A program made the position numbers and the translations under genes. A model generated the notes under the pieces. That model saw only the letters and a program-made list of their open reading frames with translations, ran no database searches and was not told the origin of the DNA. Positions 12,111-26,934 of a DNA stretch of 64,000 nt are shown here, one piece after another; the stretch's first letter is position 1, and each line of letters starts with the position of its first letter. Source of the DNA: Floccularia luteovirens (lineage: Eukaryota; Basidiomycota; Agaricomycetes; Agaricales; Squamanitaceae). The stretch spans positions 186,001 through 250,000 of the forward strand of contig VSJF01000009.1 of assembly GCA_009739215.1 (NCBI GenBank), given 5' to 3'.

Positions 12111-12599
12111 AATAGAGATCCCTAAGTGGGTCTGCGAGGTGCGGTCATGTGTGTTGTGTAGTGAACACGGTGAAATGTGTTGGCGGAAGAATAAAGAGCC
12201 GCAAGTAAGATGGAGACGACGGGAGCGCAGAATTGTATATCTGCCCACCACATTCGTTGACGGGTGTAAAGAACTGTAGGACGAGACGGTTAACATCATT
12301 CATTAGTTTAGCTATTGCAGCCACATTCTTATCATCTCAATTTTGTGGATGCATCATTCTAACAAACCCTTCAGATTGTGACACAATGTGTAGGGTGTAA
12401 GAGATATTTACCTCGAGAAGCGCGTGTTCTACCTGATGCTGTAACAGCTATATCCAGCCGGTTCATGTATATTAACACCTCTAGCTACGCGGGTAGTTTT
12501 GTCAGGACGACTTCACCATAAGCGCCATTGTCTCTGGAGTCATTTTGCTTTTCGATGAGTGTGTAATCCAATCCATACATGCATGTGAGTTTGTAGGTC

Positions 12600-13050
12600 C
12601 AGGATGCCACATGTTACATTTAGGTAACAATGGATCTTCCAGCCGACACACATTCTCAACCAATAATGGTGTTGTCATCATTTATGTTTAGGCAGTCGAG
12701 CGCTAGACAGCCATGTGCATTGAAGCATCAATGCAAAATATTTCGTCCGTACACCGTCGCCTATCAGCAAGGAACCATGAAAACTGGCATGTAAAACCCG
12801 AACCTCATTATTTTGGACCTCTGGCAGCAAGATCACGAATCCAAGGCAATCTAACACAGATCTTACATCATCCATATCTTCACCAATATATTGTGGAACA
12901 CCGCCATGGACACATGGTCTTCAAGGGTTGCAAAACTTCCAGGGTCAGTCTGGATCCATTCCTTGAAATGAGGACGATGGAGAGTATCATCGTTGAATGC
13001 TTCCTGTAGCGCAGTCAGATATAGTCTGTCAAGTTGCCTAAGTCTCAACC
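12600..13050 (-). pseudogene. Post-NACHT region of a fungal NLR (STAND) pseudogene
   Basis: Minus-strand reading gives LDRLYLTALQEAFNDD, then FATLEDHVSMAVFHNILV, then DDVRSVLDCLGFVILLPE and NNEVRVLHASFHGSLL. This succession is the signature region between the NACHT ATPase and the WD40 blades of basidiomycete NLRs. Stops and frame changes separate the pieces: a TGA after KIWMM near 12,863, and a frameshift near 12,700 after which AHGCLALDCLNIND continues the family pattern. The NACHT domain itself (Walker A/B) is not in the window, so the gene is truncated. Such proteins act in non-self recognition and programmed cell death. Confidence 0.65.
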
Positions 13051-13056
13051 AGATGT

Positions 13057-13854
13057 GCAGGATGTGATGATAGTGAGTCTATTATCATATTGTACCGATT
13101 TTGGTGGCAGCAGCTTGAGAGCGAACGGTGTTAAGGTGTTAAGCCCTTCATCACCTTTGGCGCCTTCCCACGCTTGTTGAGGGAAGCTCATTGTATCAAT
13201 TGCATGATTCATTCTACCAGGTTGTAGTAATATATTGAGCAGATTGGTTATTTTCCATGCCCCGCTAGTGATTCATGAATAAGAACTTTTTTTTGCTTTA
13301 AACATAATGCCTGACTTATCCGGACCCTGGATGTTGAGTAGGAAATTTGACTGACAACTTTATGTTGAATTATTACCACGAAGTCGATCATCAGTGTTTC
13401 AACGTATGATAGAACAGATACAACATATACTTAGAACTCTTCTTCGCATGTGACAGTCGTGATTATCATTCTGCAATAAAACGACCATGTTTTCATTGCC
13501 TAGCTATCTTGTGAGTGAGTTGCGATATACATCTGTTGAAACCTGAGTATGACCAATTTATCCCTGATTCAGGCCAGGCTTCCGGTCTTAACAGAACAGA
13601 CTGTTATATGTTGCGTATCAGTAATGCTGTATAACAGCTGCCTTCATCATCGATCAGTAGCGGTGTATTCTTTATATGATTCTGAATAAAAGATCAAGGA
13701 AAACCTGATGGCTGTACTGTCTCATCAAAACCCACCCACCATCTTGACATATAACGATAGTATAACTCTCTAGACCCCACGCAAAAATTCCCACCTTCTA
13801 GGAACACGCTCAAACATAAAATTTTTTCGCAGTACAAATCCCCATACACAAAAA
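13057..13854. other. Duplicated 5' flank of DUF6534 copy C
   Basis: Starts with gcaggatgtgatgatagtg and is repeated in diverged form from 20,457 before DUF6534 copy D. It includes the phrase near 13,560 shared with other DUF6534 flanks. No gene supported; it marks the left edge of a duplication unit. Confidence 0.5.
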
Positions 13855-15803
13855 ATGGACCAAGCCCTTCAACCCATTCATGAGTTGTTTCAAACAATAA
13901 GAGCCGCAAATGGTTCCTTTTTGGTTGCAACGTTTATTTCGTCAATGTCAGTCCTTTCCCCCCCAGTCCATCCCTTGTTTACTTTCCTGTCCCAAAATGA
14001 GAAGCCAATGTATTGATTGTATAACTCTTAGGTTATTTGGATTGGTGACACACCAAATCTACCGTTATTTCCGTTTGTATTGTCACCATGATACAACATG
14101 GCTGAAGTCTTTTGTATGTGACATATTATCATATGGCTTCAACCAACAATAATATCTTGCAGGTGGCTATTCTTTGGTGACTTGAGGGATTTGTTCTATG
14201 TTTCCTGTGATAGCTGATCTCCTCCAGGATCCTTGATATTGCGCATGTCATTGCATGTATATATGCATGGTTAATTGCACGCAATCTTACAACTATTCAG
14301 AATTTTAATGACTTTATACAGCTATTTCGATATGATTCTCTGTCATACAAATATCCTAGGTCTTGATATCATGGGATGGTGATTTTCTTTGATATTTTAT
14401 GTTGTCAATTAATGGCCAGATTATATTCTAAAGGCCAGAAGCTGTAGGTTTTTCCACTGTTTTTGATTCTAATTTTACTAATATATTGAAGACTGTGAAC
14501 ATCACTACGGTATCCTGACTCTTTTTATGGGTTTGTTCCCTTTCGTGATTTTTGATATTGTAGATGGTGGTGGAGGTGATGACAAACGGGTAAGAATACA
14601 TTGTAATTTGTGATTATATTGACATAAGTATCATAGATTCTATATATGGCGACTCTATATATGTATGTGTCTATTCCTCAAAATTTGTATGTCATTCTGA
14701 ACAAGGTCTATTAGTAAGGAAGAGCAAGAAGGATATGCTGCTTGTAATAACTCTGGTGTTATATCATTTTTTGGACACTTGAGACAACTTTGCTTACACT
14801 GACCACCAAGGTTGCACTATTAACGATCCACTTCGGTATTTTCAACCATTACGTCCTATTTATTTAATTCCAACTCAGCGTATTTATCGACAGGAATGAT
14901 ATTCGGTAAATAACCAAGTTGCATGCTACTATTTACCCCTGCTGAAATGACTGTGCAGCGCTCACCATCAAAGGGTATGTTTATACATTTACTATATTTT
15001 GAACCAGCTTAGAATATTGTTCATCCTCGAAGGATTATGTTGATCAGATTCAGTAATTTGCGTAAAATTACAGTAAACCAAGGCCCCCTCTTTGAGATTC
15101 CTCTCTAACGTCCTATATGGGAATAGTGGTTTCTAACTTTGGGATTTTCAATGAATGCTGTTCTTGATATTACAGTTACCGGATCTCTTGTATGGTGTTT
15201 GCGCAAGAACAAAACAGGTGTTAGCAGGTCTGTTTTACATGCACACACATATAAATCTGTCTTACCAATGAATTGTATATGTCAGGACTGACTCTATTCT
15301 GAATGTGCTGGTGTGGTGTACTGTACAAACAGGAGCGTTGACGACGTCAGTTCATATGCGTTTTCATTCACATTTGGCTCTTATCCCTTTTTTCTAGTAC
15401 CTCCAGTGTTGTTTGCATGCTATTAGTGTGAAGTTTTCCCAATTTCTCAGGACCGTATCTTTACTTGATTTTTACAGGTTATCATCATGCCTAGCAGTCT
15501 CGTTTACCCAGGTGCTATCATCATTCATTCCAAGCGTAAGTGGATCTTTGGAAAGCTCCAAAATATGCAGAGTGAGCTGAAACCACTTCTAGTGTACATA
15601 AACTCCATTCTAGCTGTGTAAAGTCCTTTATTGTCGCACCTTAACTTCAACTCATGATAACCGTTAGACTAAATTCGAGGAAATACGTGCAAAAGCGAGA
15701 AATGGAGTCGCTTAGGGTTGATAACCAGGACACTGCGTCACATTTCAAACGTGATGAAACACTATTATTCGCGTGCGTATATCATACACCAATTGATCCA
15801 TAA
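13855..15803 (+). CDS. DUF6534-type multi-pass membrane protein, copy C
   Basis: Third array copy. Exon 1 is MDQALQPIHELFQTIRAANG to SSM. Exon 2 (after AG near 14,032) is LFGLVTHQIYRYFRLY. Later exons include YF..ILCHTNILGLDIMGW-like sequence, VLDITVTGSLVWCLRKN and TDSILNVLVWCTVQTGALTT. The next exon is MPSSLVYPGAIIIHSK, then YINSILAV. The last exon starts at 15668 with LNSRKYVQKREMES and ends at TAA 15801-15803, the same relative position as in copies B, D and E. Splice signals are conserved with the sisters. The central exons are unresolved, so an undetected lesion is possible. Function unknown; membrane location inferred from hydrophobic exons. Confidence 0.55.
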
Positions 15804-16395
15804 CTGATCATAACAACTCGTGTTAGTTCCAGTCATTTGATTTCATCCCAGAGCCACCAGCATTCTTCCGCTTAATGATCGCCATTGCACGGCTTACTTT
15901 GTGAGGTTTAGGCTTAGGTTTATTACTCGACTTCTAATCCGACCCCATAGGACCTGTCGACTGACAGGACAATCTCTGTTTCTCGACAAGTAGTAGAGCA
16001 GCAACAGTTCCGTAGAGTCTCGTATTCATGAAATTTCATACTATAACACGTCCTCAAATATGAAATAACTCTCCTGTATGTTTTTGTCATCTGATGCGAT
16101 CATGATCCATTTTCTGCCGAAAAACATCATATGATACTCATGTACCTTGGACATCAATGTTATAGCAAATGCACGGACTGATAACCTTAAACATTCGAAC
16201 CCTCCGGTGTAGGTTACTTCATTGCTCCTTTGTTTGATCCTCCTTTTCTTACGACCAGCTTGCGCAAGGTATCACAGCTGCAGACTATCATCATATATTT
16301 CTACACTTTAGAAATTAAAATAAAAACATAATTTTTCTATCTCTATTTATACGCTATATACCATGATTCTATATTCATAGCTCATCTATAGAACG
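15804..16395. other. GT61 leader remnant truncated by the halogenase locus
   Basis: About 15,990-16,300 resembles the 5' region of the GT61 gene (compare ttcgaaccctccggtg at 16,195 with the leader at 8,295) but breaks off near 16,300. The halogenase stop follows at 16396 on the other strand. No coding exon of GT61 is left. Confidence 0.45.
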
Positions 16396-20159
<3,764 letters not shown>

Positions 20160-20591
20160 CTACCGTCTGACTATACTGTCAGCCATCTCTAACATATTTT
20201 TCACGATGATTGCGAGTGCCTGTACCTGATTCGCGATATCCTCTCTGGTACTTTCGTCTCCTCTTGTTTTCTTTGCGCTAACTAATGAACGTAACAAAAA
20301 GTGATCTGGAAACATCCAAAGAGAACAGATAAAGTCGAAAGAACAATATCCAGTCCAGGGGTCTGCACTAGACGAATCTCTGAAACTCGACATCGATTTG
20401 ATTTTTAAAAATTTTATGTATCTGTTTATAGTGAAGAACGATATAACACAAATGGCAGGATGTGATGATAGTGAGTCTACCGAGGCCTCGATGGCAGCAA
20501 CTTGAGAGTGAATGGTGTTATGCCCTTTACCAATCTTAGGTGCTCTCCTACGCATGTCGCATTGTATTGGTTGAATGATGCATTCTATCAA
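20160..20591 (-). other. Hypothetical minus-strand ORF of unknown identity
   Basis: Open frame whose 3' half reads STREDIANQVQALAIIVKN..DSIVRR, a hydrophilic helix, from a likely internal Met near 20,396. Its 5' part overlaps the duplicated block beginning at 20,457, so it is probably not a conserved gene across that boundary. Helices of this type occur near the N-terminus of fungal NLRs, but this is too weak to assign. Confidence 0.15.
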
Positions 20592-22791
20592 GTTCTTATT
20601 TAATTTCCATGCTTAGCTAGTCATTCTGAATAACCGCACTCTTTTGCGTCAACAATAATACCTGACTTACTGGACGTTGAACGTTCTGAACATTGCTACA
20701 TGAAACAGATATATAAGTACAGGCGTTACAAGTCTTGGTACTCTCCTTCGCACAAGAGAGTCGTGATTATTATAATTGACTCCTCATCTCCCTTGGTCCT
20801 TCCGTCTGACCTCTTCTATAACAGAGTCTCTTCCTTGCAGATGCATGAGCTTGTACTGATTGTCGGAGTCATCAATGATAGGTTTTTCTGGCATCATTAC
20901 TCGTCCCAGTATGTTGCAATAAAACGGCCGTGTTTTCACTGCCTGTCGAACTTGTGAATGAGCCACAGTATACATCTATTGAAACTGGGGTATGAACAAT
21001 CTAGCCCAGATTCAAGCCGAGCTTCTAGTCTTGACTGAACAGACTGATGGGTATTGTGTATAATGCTGTGGAACAGCCACCTTCATTATGGATCAATAGC
21101 TCTATCGATCGGTTGGTGACAAAACAGATGATCTAGGAGAACCTGATCATTGCATTTGTTCATCAAGAGAAACATATCGTCTTGATATCTAACAATACTA
21201 TTGGATCCTTTATATCTCCCTAGACCTATGCCCACCTTCTAGGGACCCACTCTCACGTAGTACTGGGGGGTATGGGCCATTGCTCTGCATGGCATATCCG
21301 AGTCCATTATTGGAATATTACAATTATCTACTAAACTCATAGCATGGTATTTAGAATTTTAGTTACACACTTAGCAAAATGTACAGTTGTTTTTTTGATC
21401 TTGAAAATAAACATCTTTGAACTGCCTCATTTGGATATTCATATCATAGTTGGATTGCATGATACTTAGGATGTAGATCAGCTAGTTAAGGGACTAAGCA
21501 ATGCACATAAGGCCTAATAAAATCATATTATTTGTATTCTAAGATAAAGGAAGAATGACAATGACAACAAGGAAATACTATGTATGTGAACAGAGCTTTA
21601 AAATTGATTTTTTCCTGCATGAAAACATATCAGCAGTGCCATAATAACTTACCAATTCAACCAAGTCATAGTCAGGATGAAATGCGAATCAATCCAAGCA
21701 TAGAAACACATCAGAATTGTCAAAAGCAACTTAAATCTGCAAAAAGACAGTCAAAAATGCGAAGACATGAAGAAAAATATACCATTTCTCACCCAAAACT
21801 TGTCCAAATCTTTTAGCATCAAATTCTACACCTTTCAATCAACTAGAAGCATCTCAGATCCACAATGTACACAGCAGGGATCACAGAGGAAATGAAGAAA
21901 ACATGAAATCTGAAGGTTAAAATGCATTTTCCCATGATTGCAATACTCACCACACTCACTACGATAATGCAAAATCAAATCAAGCACAGCTTTTCTGATC
22001 ACATCAAAACATGCATCAAAGTATTTTTAAGCAGTGTACAATTCAAATTTTGCAATGTAAACAAATTCTCCTCAACATCCTCTTTCGATCTATATCAAAT
22101 GCAAGCATTTCTGTCTACTCATTCTCTTTAAAATCAACATTCATTCAACAAAACGTTTCCTAACTAATCACCTACATTACTTTACATACATCAATACTAT
22201 CATATGTTACAATGTACCTACTTCTCTAATATATACATATTCTCTATACAACAAACCTCCTGCCTTTTGCTCTCTCCTCTCCACAATCTGTATCTTTTTT
22301 ACACTAATGTACCAGATACAATATAAAATTAATGGTTTTGAAGACAAGTCAAAACCACTCAACTAACATTCTCAAAACAAAAACAAAAAAAAAAATTTCC
22401 TCACCTTCTTTCCAATGAACTATAGCAGGTTTTGTCATGCAGAAAAGATAGCCTTGCATCTCTGATATATAGTAAACAGCACATTGTCTGAGGGCATACA
22501 TACTTTAGCAGAACCATTTTTCCCACATCAAGCTTGAGATGAACACAAAATGTGTATGCCAATTATCACATGCACAATTTCTATGTCAAGCTTGAAATGA
22601 ACAAAAACTGCCTTGGCCAATTATCATGTGCAGAGTTTCCACGTCAAGCTTGGAACAAACACAAAATATCAGTGCCAATTATCACATGCACATTTTCCCA
22701 CATCAAGCTTGAAACAAACAAAAAATCCCAGTTATAAGACTGACTTCTTATGGACTTGGAACAATAAAATCTCATACACAGAATTGAAAAA
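20592..22791. other. 5' flank of DUF6534 copy D plus AT-rich spacer
   Basis: 20,457-21,240 duplicates the flank of copy C, ending near the phrase catcttgatatctaac-like at 21,180. From 21,250 to 22,790 the sequence is AT-rich with no supported gene. A short direct repeat lies at 22,520-22,735: four tandem variants of a roughly 60-base unit containing ccaattatcacatgcacaat and tcaagcttgaa. Confidence 0.45.
22520..22735. repeat. Four-copy direct repeat, about 60-bp unit
   Basis: The unit, readable as tcaagcttgaaatgaacaaa followed by about 15 bases and ccaattatcacatgcacaat, occurs four times in diverged form just upstream of DUF6534 copy D. It can be read through in two frames, but the repeat structure explains those ORFs. 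Confidence 0.65.
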
Positions 22792-23043
22792 ATGGATTAA
22801 ACCCTTCAACCAGTTCATGAGTTGTTTCAAGCAATCAGACCCACAACTAGTTCTTTTTTGGTTGCAACATTTATGTCATTAATGTCAGTTTTTTTTCCCC
22901 TTTATTCCATCCATGCTTACTCTTCCTCATTGATTGTATAATGCTTAGGTTATTTGGATTGATGACACATCAAACCTATCACTATTTCCATTTCTATTGT
23001 CACCATGATACTATATGGCTGAAGTCTTCATCAGCAAATCTTG

Positions 23044-23225
23044 GGTCAACTATGGAGCACTATAGAGTGCTCCATAGTGCCATAGTGCCCATAGTGCCCA
23101 TAGCATGGGTTCCCAACTTCAGAGCACTCCATAGCACTTCTGTAGCACTATGGAGCACTATGAAGCACTCCATAGCACTTCTGTAGCACTATGGAGCACT
23201 ATGAAGCACTCCATAGCACTGCTAT
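23044..23225. repeat. Left-arm CTATGG/CCATAG palindromic repeats
   Basis: Repeated words such as actatggagcactat and its complement atagtgctccatag alternate, so the strand can fold back on itself many times. A longer unit (cactccatagcacttctgta) occurs twice at about 23,125 and 23,168. This is the subterminal repeat zone of the inverted-repeat element. Confidence 0.8.
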
Positions 23226-23324
23226 AATAGTATATATACTTTATTGGATTATTCATTTTATTATATTCATTTTATTTTTACTACTACAATTACTACATAC
23301 TACTATATAATACTACATAGAAGA

Positions 23325-23640
23325 AATTTAAAAAAAGACAAAAAAAGTTGGACAGAAAAACATAAAAAGTTGGGAAAAAAAAACATAGAAAGTCGAAAAA
23401 AAAAACATAAAAAGTTGGAAAAAAAAACATAAAAAAAGTTGGAAAAAAACATGGAAAAAAACATAAAAAGTCGAAAAAAAAAACATAAAAAAAATATACC
23501 AAGTTGGAAAAAAAACATATCAAGTCGGAAAACATAACTGAAAAGACAGAAGAAGTCAGAAACATGACAAAAAAGGGAAAGGTTGGAAACATACCAAAAA
23601 AGGCAAAAGAAAGTCAGAAATATATAGAAAGAAAGAAAAA
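23325..23640. repeat. A-rich minisatellite
   Basis: About a dozen diverged copies of a roughly 18-24-base unit of the form aaaaacataaaaagttgg. The long open frames on both strands here are low-complexity artefacts of this repeat. The Gypsy element is inserted at its right edge. Confidence 0.8.
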
Positions 23641-23654
23641 AGTTGAAAACATAT

Positions 23655-24232
23655 TGTTACTGCTATGTGTGATGTTGTTTGTTGTGTGAGTGGAGTTGAA
23701 TGCTAGTCACGTTTCCCTAGCGCAGTCAAGGGGTAGAGTCCTTGAACTAGGTTACTTTAGCCACCTAGTGGGGGGGCCTTGTCAAGGTCAGTTATGATGG
23801 AGGGAACAGCCAGGTGTTTCAGGCTGTACGCTGTCTTGCGTGCCACTATTTACAACTTGCTAGCCATTCCTAGACTAGAGAGGAAGGAGTTGCTTAGTGC
23901 ACACAGAGGTAACAGGATAATCAAGCATGTTAGGCAGTATCCAAAACTAAGGTCAAGCTGAGGCTTGCCTACAGTTTTGCACTATCTTAAATACATAAAA
24001 TGTACTGCTAATAATAGACTACAATGAGGCAGTATTCACTAAGCCTATAAGTCATATAGAAGCGGTACTAGTCATAGGAAGGTGCATTAAGTCAGATAGA
24101 TGTGCGCCGCGAGTCAAAACATGAAACATAAGAGTCAGTATACTAAAGATAGAAAACATCAGGAAAGCGTGTTGAAGACACAGTGTACTAAAGTCCAGGG
24201 AGATATCGTAAGTCCAGGATAAGGTTGTAACA
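23655..24232 (-). repeat. 3' LTR of the Gypsy element
   Basis: TG..CA-bounded 578 bp (read on + as TGTTACTGC...GTTGTAACA). Closely similar to 30,290-30,860 apart from scattered transitions and small indels. Confidence 0.92.
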
Positions 24233-24239
24233 TTACCCC

Positions 24240-25351
24240 TTTTGTATGTTAGAAGTCCCAGTACTTCTAATATTCATACAAGTAAATTCTTCTATCCATT
24301 TAATGGTGGGGTTCACCAGACATATTGCTCATAGCAATGTCATCTCATTCATGGAAGTCAGTAGTCGGGGGAGTGAGGGCATTGGAAGGGGCCCTGGTTT
24401 AATTCTATTCGTTCTAATTCTTCGCTCTCTGGCTGTTGTAATCGAGAATACTGCTGTTTGTCTTTGCAGTTGCTGGAGTAGTGTCCAGGTTTGTACTTCT
24501 TGCAGTATGTGCAATGATAATGAGGGCAATCCATTGCCCAATGAAGGTCCGATCCACATTGGAAACATTTGTCTCCAGCAGACATGTTCTGCGATGGGGA
24601 TAGGTTTCTGAAGGTCGTGGTGGTGGGGAAGTTCGAGGTCTTCCGGGGTGGCGTTCGGTACTACTATAGTGTATGATATGGGTGTGGTGGATGAGAAGTG
24701 GTTTGCCTTGCTTCAGGCTTGATGTACATTGACAGTTAGGTCGGTGAGACTGTCGTGATTGAGGCTGTTGAGTTGGAGAGTACTGAGCTCAACCACTTTG
24801 GTGGTAAGTTGTTGGAGTTTCTTGTGGACTTTGAAAGAAGTGTATAATTCTCTAAATCGAGGGGATGTTCTGAGGGGTGATCTTGTCAAGCCAGTCGTTG
24901 ACGAAGAGGCAGTTTGTCTTCTTCTTTAAAAAGGCAGTTTGATGTCTGAAAGTTGGAGGTAATTGATACTGGGGGAAACTCGGGGATGGGGAGGTCCTGT
25001 GGATGCGGTCCCTTCTGATTCAGACAAGCTGGGAATGACTGGGGTCTGGATTCTGACATGGAGGGGTGGTGGAGAGACTGGTTTTGGGGATGGGAGTTTG
25101 ACGAGTGGGGAGATGGGAGATAGTGCGGGTGCAGGGTGGTGATGCTGGGGATAATGCTGGTGGTGGTATAGTTATGGTGAATGATGCTAGAGAGGGACAC
25201 TGGGGGTGGTATTGCGATTTCGGATGGTTGTATAAATATAGAGTGTTGTCAGTTGAATAGGGGTTGTTGGGGCGGATTGGGTAGTGGAGGTCTGAGGGAC
25301 TGGTTCGGGAGTCTTTGCTACTGAGGGGGAGGTTGCTTTGCTACTTGTCAT
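24240..25351 (-). pseudogene. Post-pol ORF of the Gypsy element with double zinc knuckle
   Basis: Between the chromodomain and the 3' LTR. A start at 25,351 (MTSSKATSPSVAK) leads into a Ser/Pro/His-rich region, then a helical stretch (RELYTSFKVHKKLQQL near 24,840) and, at 24,585-24,358, two Cys-His boxes: CFQCGSDLHWAMDC (CX2CX4HX4C) and CTYCKKYKPGHYSSNC (CX2CX6HX4C). Frame changes and stops separate these parts, so it is no longer translatable as one protein. A nucleic-acid-binding role, as for gag knuckles, is inferred. Most chromoviruses end at or soon after the chromodomain, so this extra reading frame is noteworthy. Confidence 0.7.
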
Positions 25352-25950
25352 TTCTGAATGTTGAATGGAATGGGGAGGGGAATCCTATGTGTTGTTTTAT
25401 ATGCATTTAGGATTTCTGGGGAGTTCTTTAAATGGGATTCTGGTTCCCAAGAGTTGTCTGAGGAAGGATAGCCTTTCCATTTGACAAGGTATTGGATTCT
25501 CTTTCCATTGTTCTGGTGTGTTACTATGTCTTCTACCTCGTATTCCTCAGTGTTATCAATAAGATCTGGGGGTGGTTTTGTATAATTGGGTCCATGAACC
25601 TCTGTTTCTTGATATGGGGTGAGGAGTGAGGCATGGAATACAGGGTGTATCTTCCATGAGGTTGGGAGTTTTAATCGGTAAGTTAAGGGGCCAAGGACTT
25701 CTGTAATAGGAAATGGTCCTTCCCGTTTGGGTGCTAGTTTCCTTTTCTGGTATCTAAGTTTTAGATGTTTCGACTCTAGCCATACTAGGTCATCTTTCTT
25801 GAATGGTTTAAATTTGTTCTTGACTCGATTAATCATAGTTTGATGTGTGAGTTTATATGCTGCATTGGCTTCATCTTATGCTTCTTGAATTGATTTGAGT
25901 CTTTCTTCTGTAGAAGGCACATTGCTTTTGTTGTATGCTGTGGGGAATGG
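25348..25950 (-). pseudogene. Gypsy integrase C-terminus with chromodomain
   Basis: The 162-codon frame from 25,836 reads FKPFKKDDLVWLESKHLKL, then GPFPITEVLGPLTYRLKLP and HPVFHASLLTPY, the GPY/F-type integrase tail. It ends in a chromodomain: YEVEDIVTHQNNGKRIQYLV, KWKGYPSSDNSWEPESHL. Stops at 25,949-25,951 (TGA region) and near 25,880 separate it from the catalytic core. Chromodomains direct integration to chromatin marks, which defines the chromovirus clade. Confidence 0.88.
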
Positions 25951-26934
25951 TTATGGATCGTATCCCATCATAATGAAGAATGGGGATTTATCATGGAGGG
26001 CATGAGGTTTCTGATTGTAGGAGAATTCTAGGAGTGGAAGGATGGGCAGTTCCATGTTTGAGGGATTGTTTGCACAGAAGATCGCAAGGTATGCTTCGAT
26101 TTCTTGATTTGTGCATTCTGTTCCTCCATCTGTTTGAGGGTGGTAGGCAGTGCTCATGGCTAATTTTATGCCTAGGAGTTTGCCAAATTCTTGGAATGCT
26201 TTAGAAGCGAATTGGGGTCCTCTATCGGATATGATCTTGTCTGAGAGGCCAAAACATTTGTATACGTGGTTGATTAAGAGTTGGGTGGTCTGGATCACAT
26301 CGATAGTCTTGTTACAAGGGATTAGAATTACCCCCTTTGTAAGCCCATGGTCTACTACAACCATGATTAAATTAAAGCCGTCCGATTCTGGTAAATCTGT
26401 GATGAAATCTACAGATGTTTGTGCAAATGGTCTGTTGTTTTCTGGGGTTCCGATGGGATTATATGGCGGTGTTGTTAGGTGTCTGTTAATCTTGATTTGC
26501 TGGCAGACTGCGCAGCCTCGGACGTAGTTCTTAGTGAATGCATGGATACTGGGCCACCAATAGTCTCTTTTTAGGAGTTCTAGGGTGCGGAGTATTCCAG
26601 GGTGTCCCATCGGTGCTGAGTCATGGTATTTCTGGAGTAATTGCCTTCTAAGGCTCTCGTTCATTGGAATATAGCATTTGTTTTGATAGAAGATAAGTCC
26701 ATCTTCTATTTTCCAATCTGGTAGTGCAGATTTCATGTTTGGGAGTTTCTTTATGGTATCGATGGCCTCTTGTACCATTGGTTCTTTCTCGTGAGAGTCA
26801 AGTATTTCTTTCCTTGTTTCTGTGTCGATGATTCTGATAAACATGTTCTTTGGAAGCATGGTAATGTCTTCGTTATCATGATCTTCATTTGGTATGTAGT
26901 CTGGTCTTCTTGAGAGCACGTCGCTCTGTACCAT
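25951..26934 (-). pseudogene. Gypsy integrase core (H2C2 and DDE)
   Basis: A 327-codon open frame. The H2C2 finger is visible as H..H before GCAVCQQIK, after HPGILRTLELLKRDYWWPS. The DDE triad is in SVDFITDLPE, then IISDRGPQFASKAF, then TAYHPQTDGGTECTNQEIE; the family usually has GQTER where this copy has GGTEC, so the third motif is altered although the Glu stays. This part is the best preserved of the element. Confidence 0.92.

Noticed and set aside
23044..23225. CRISPR-like appearance of regularly repeated short palindromes
   Set aside because: Eukaryotic context, no unique spacers and units vary in length; it is a transposon-arm minisatellite.
23293..23592. Phe-rich minus ORFs
   Set aside because: They are the complement of the A-rich minisatellite and encode only low-complexity Phe runs.
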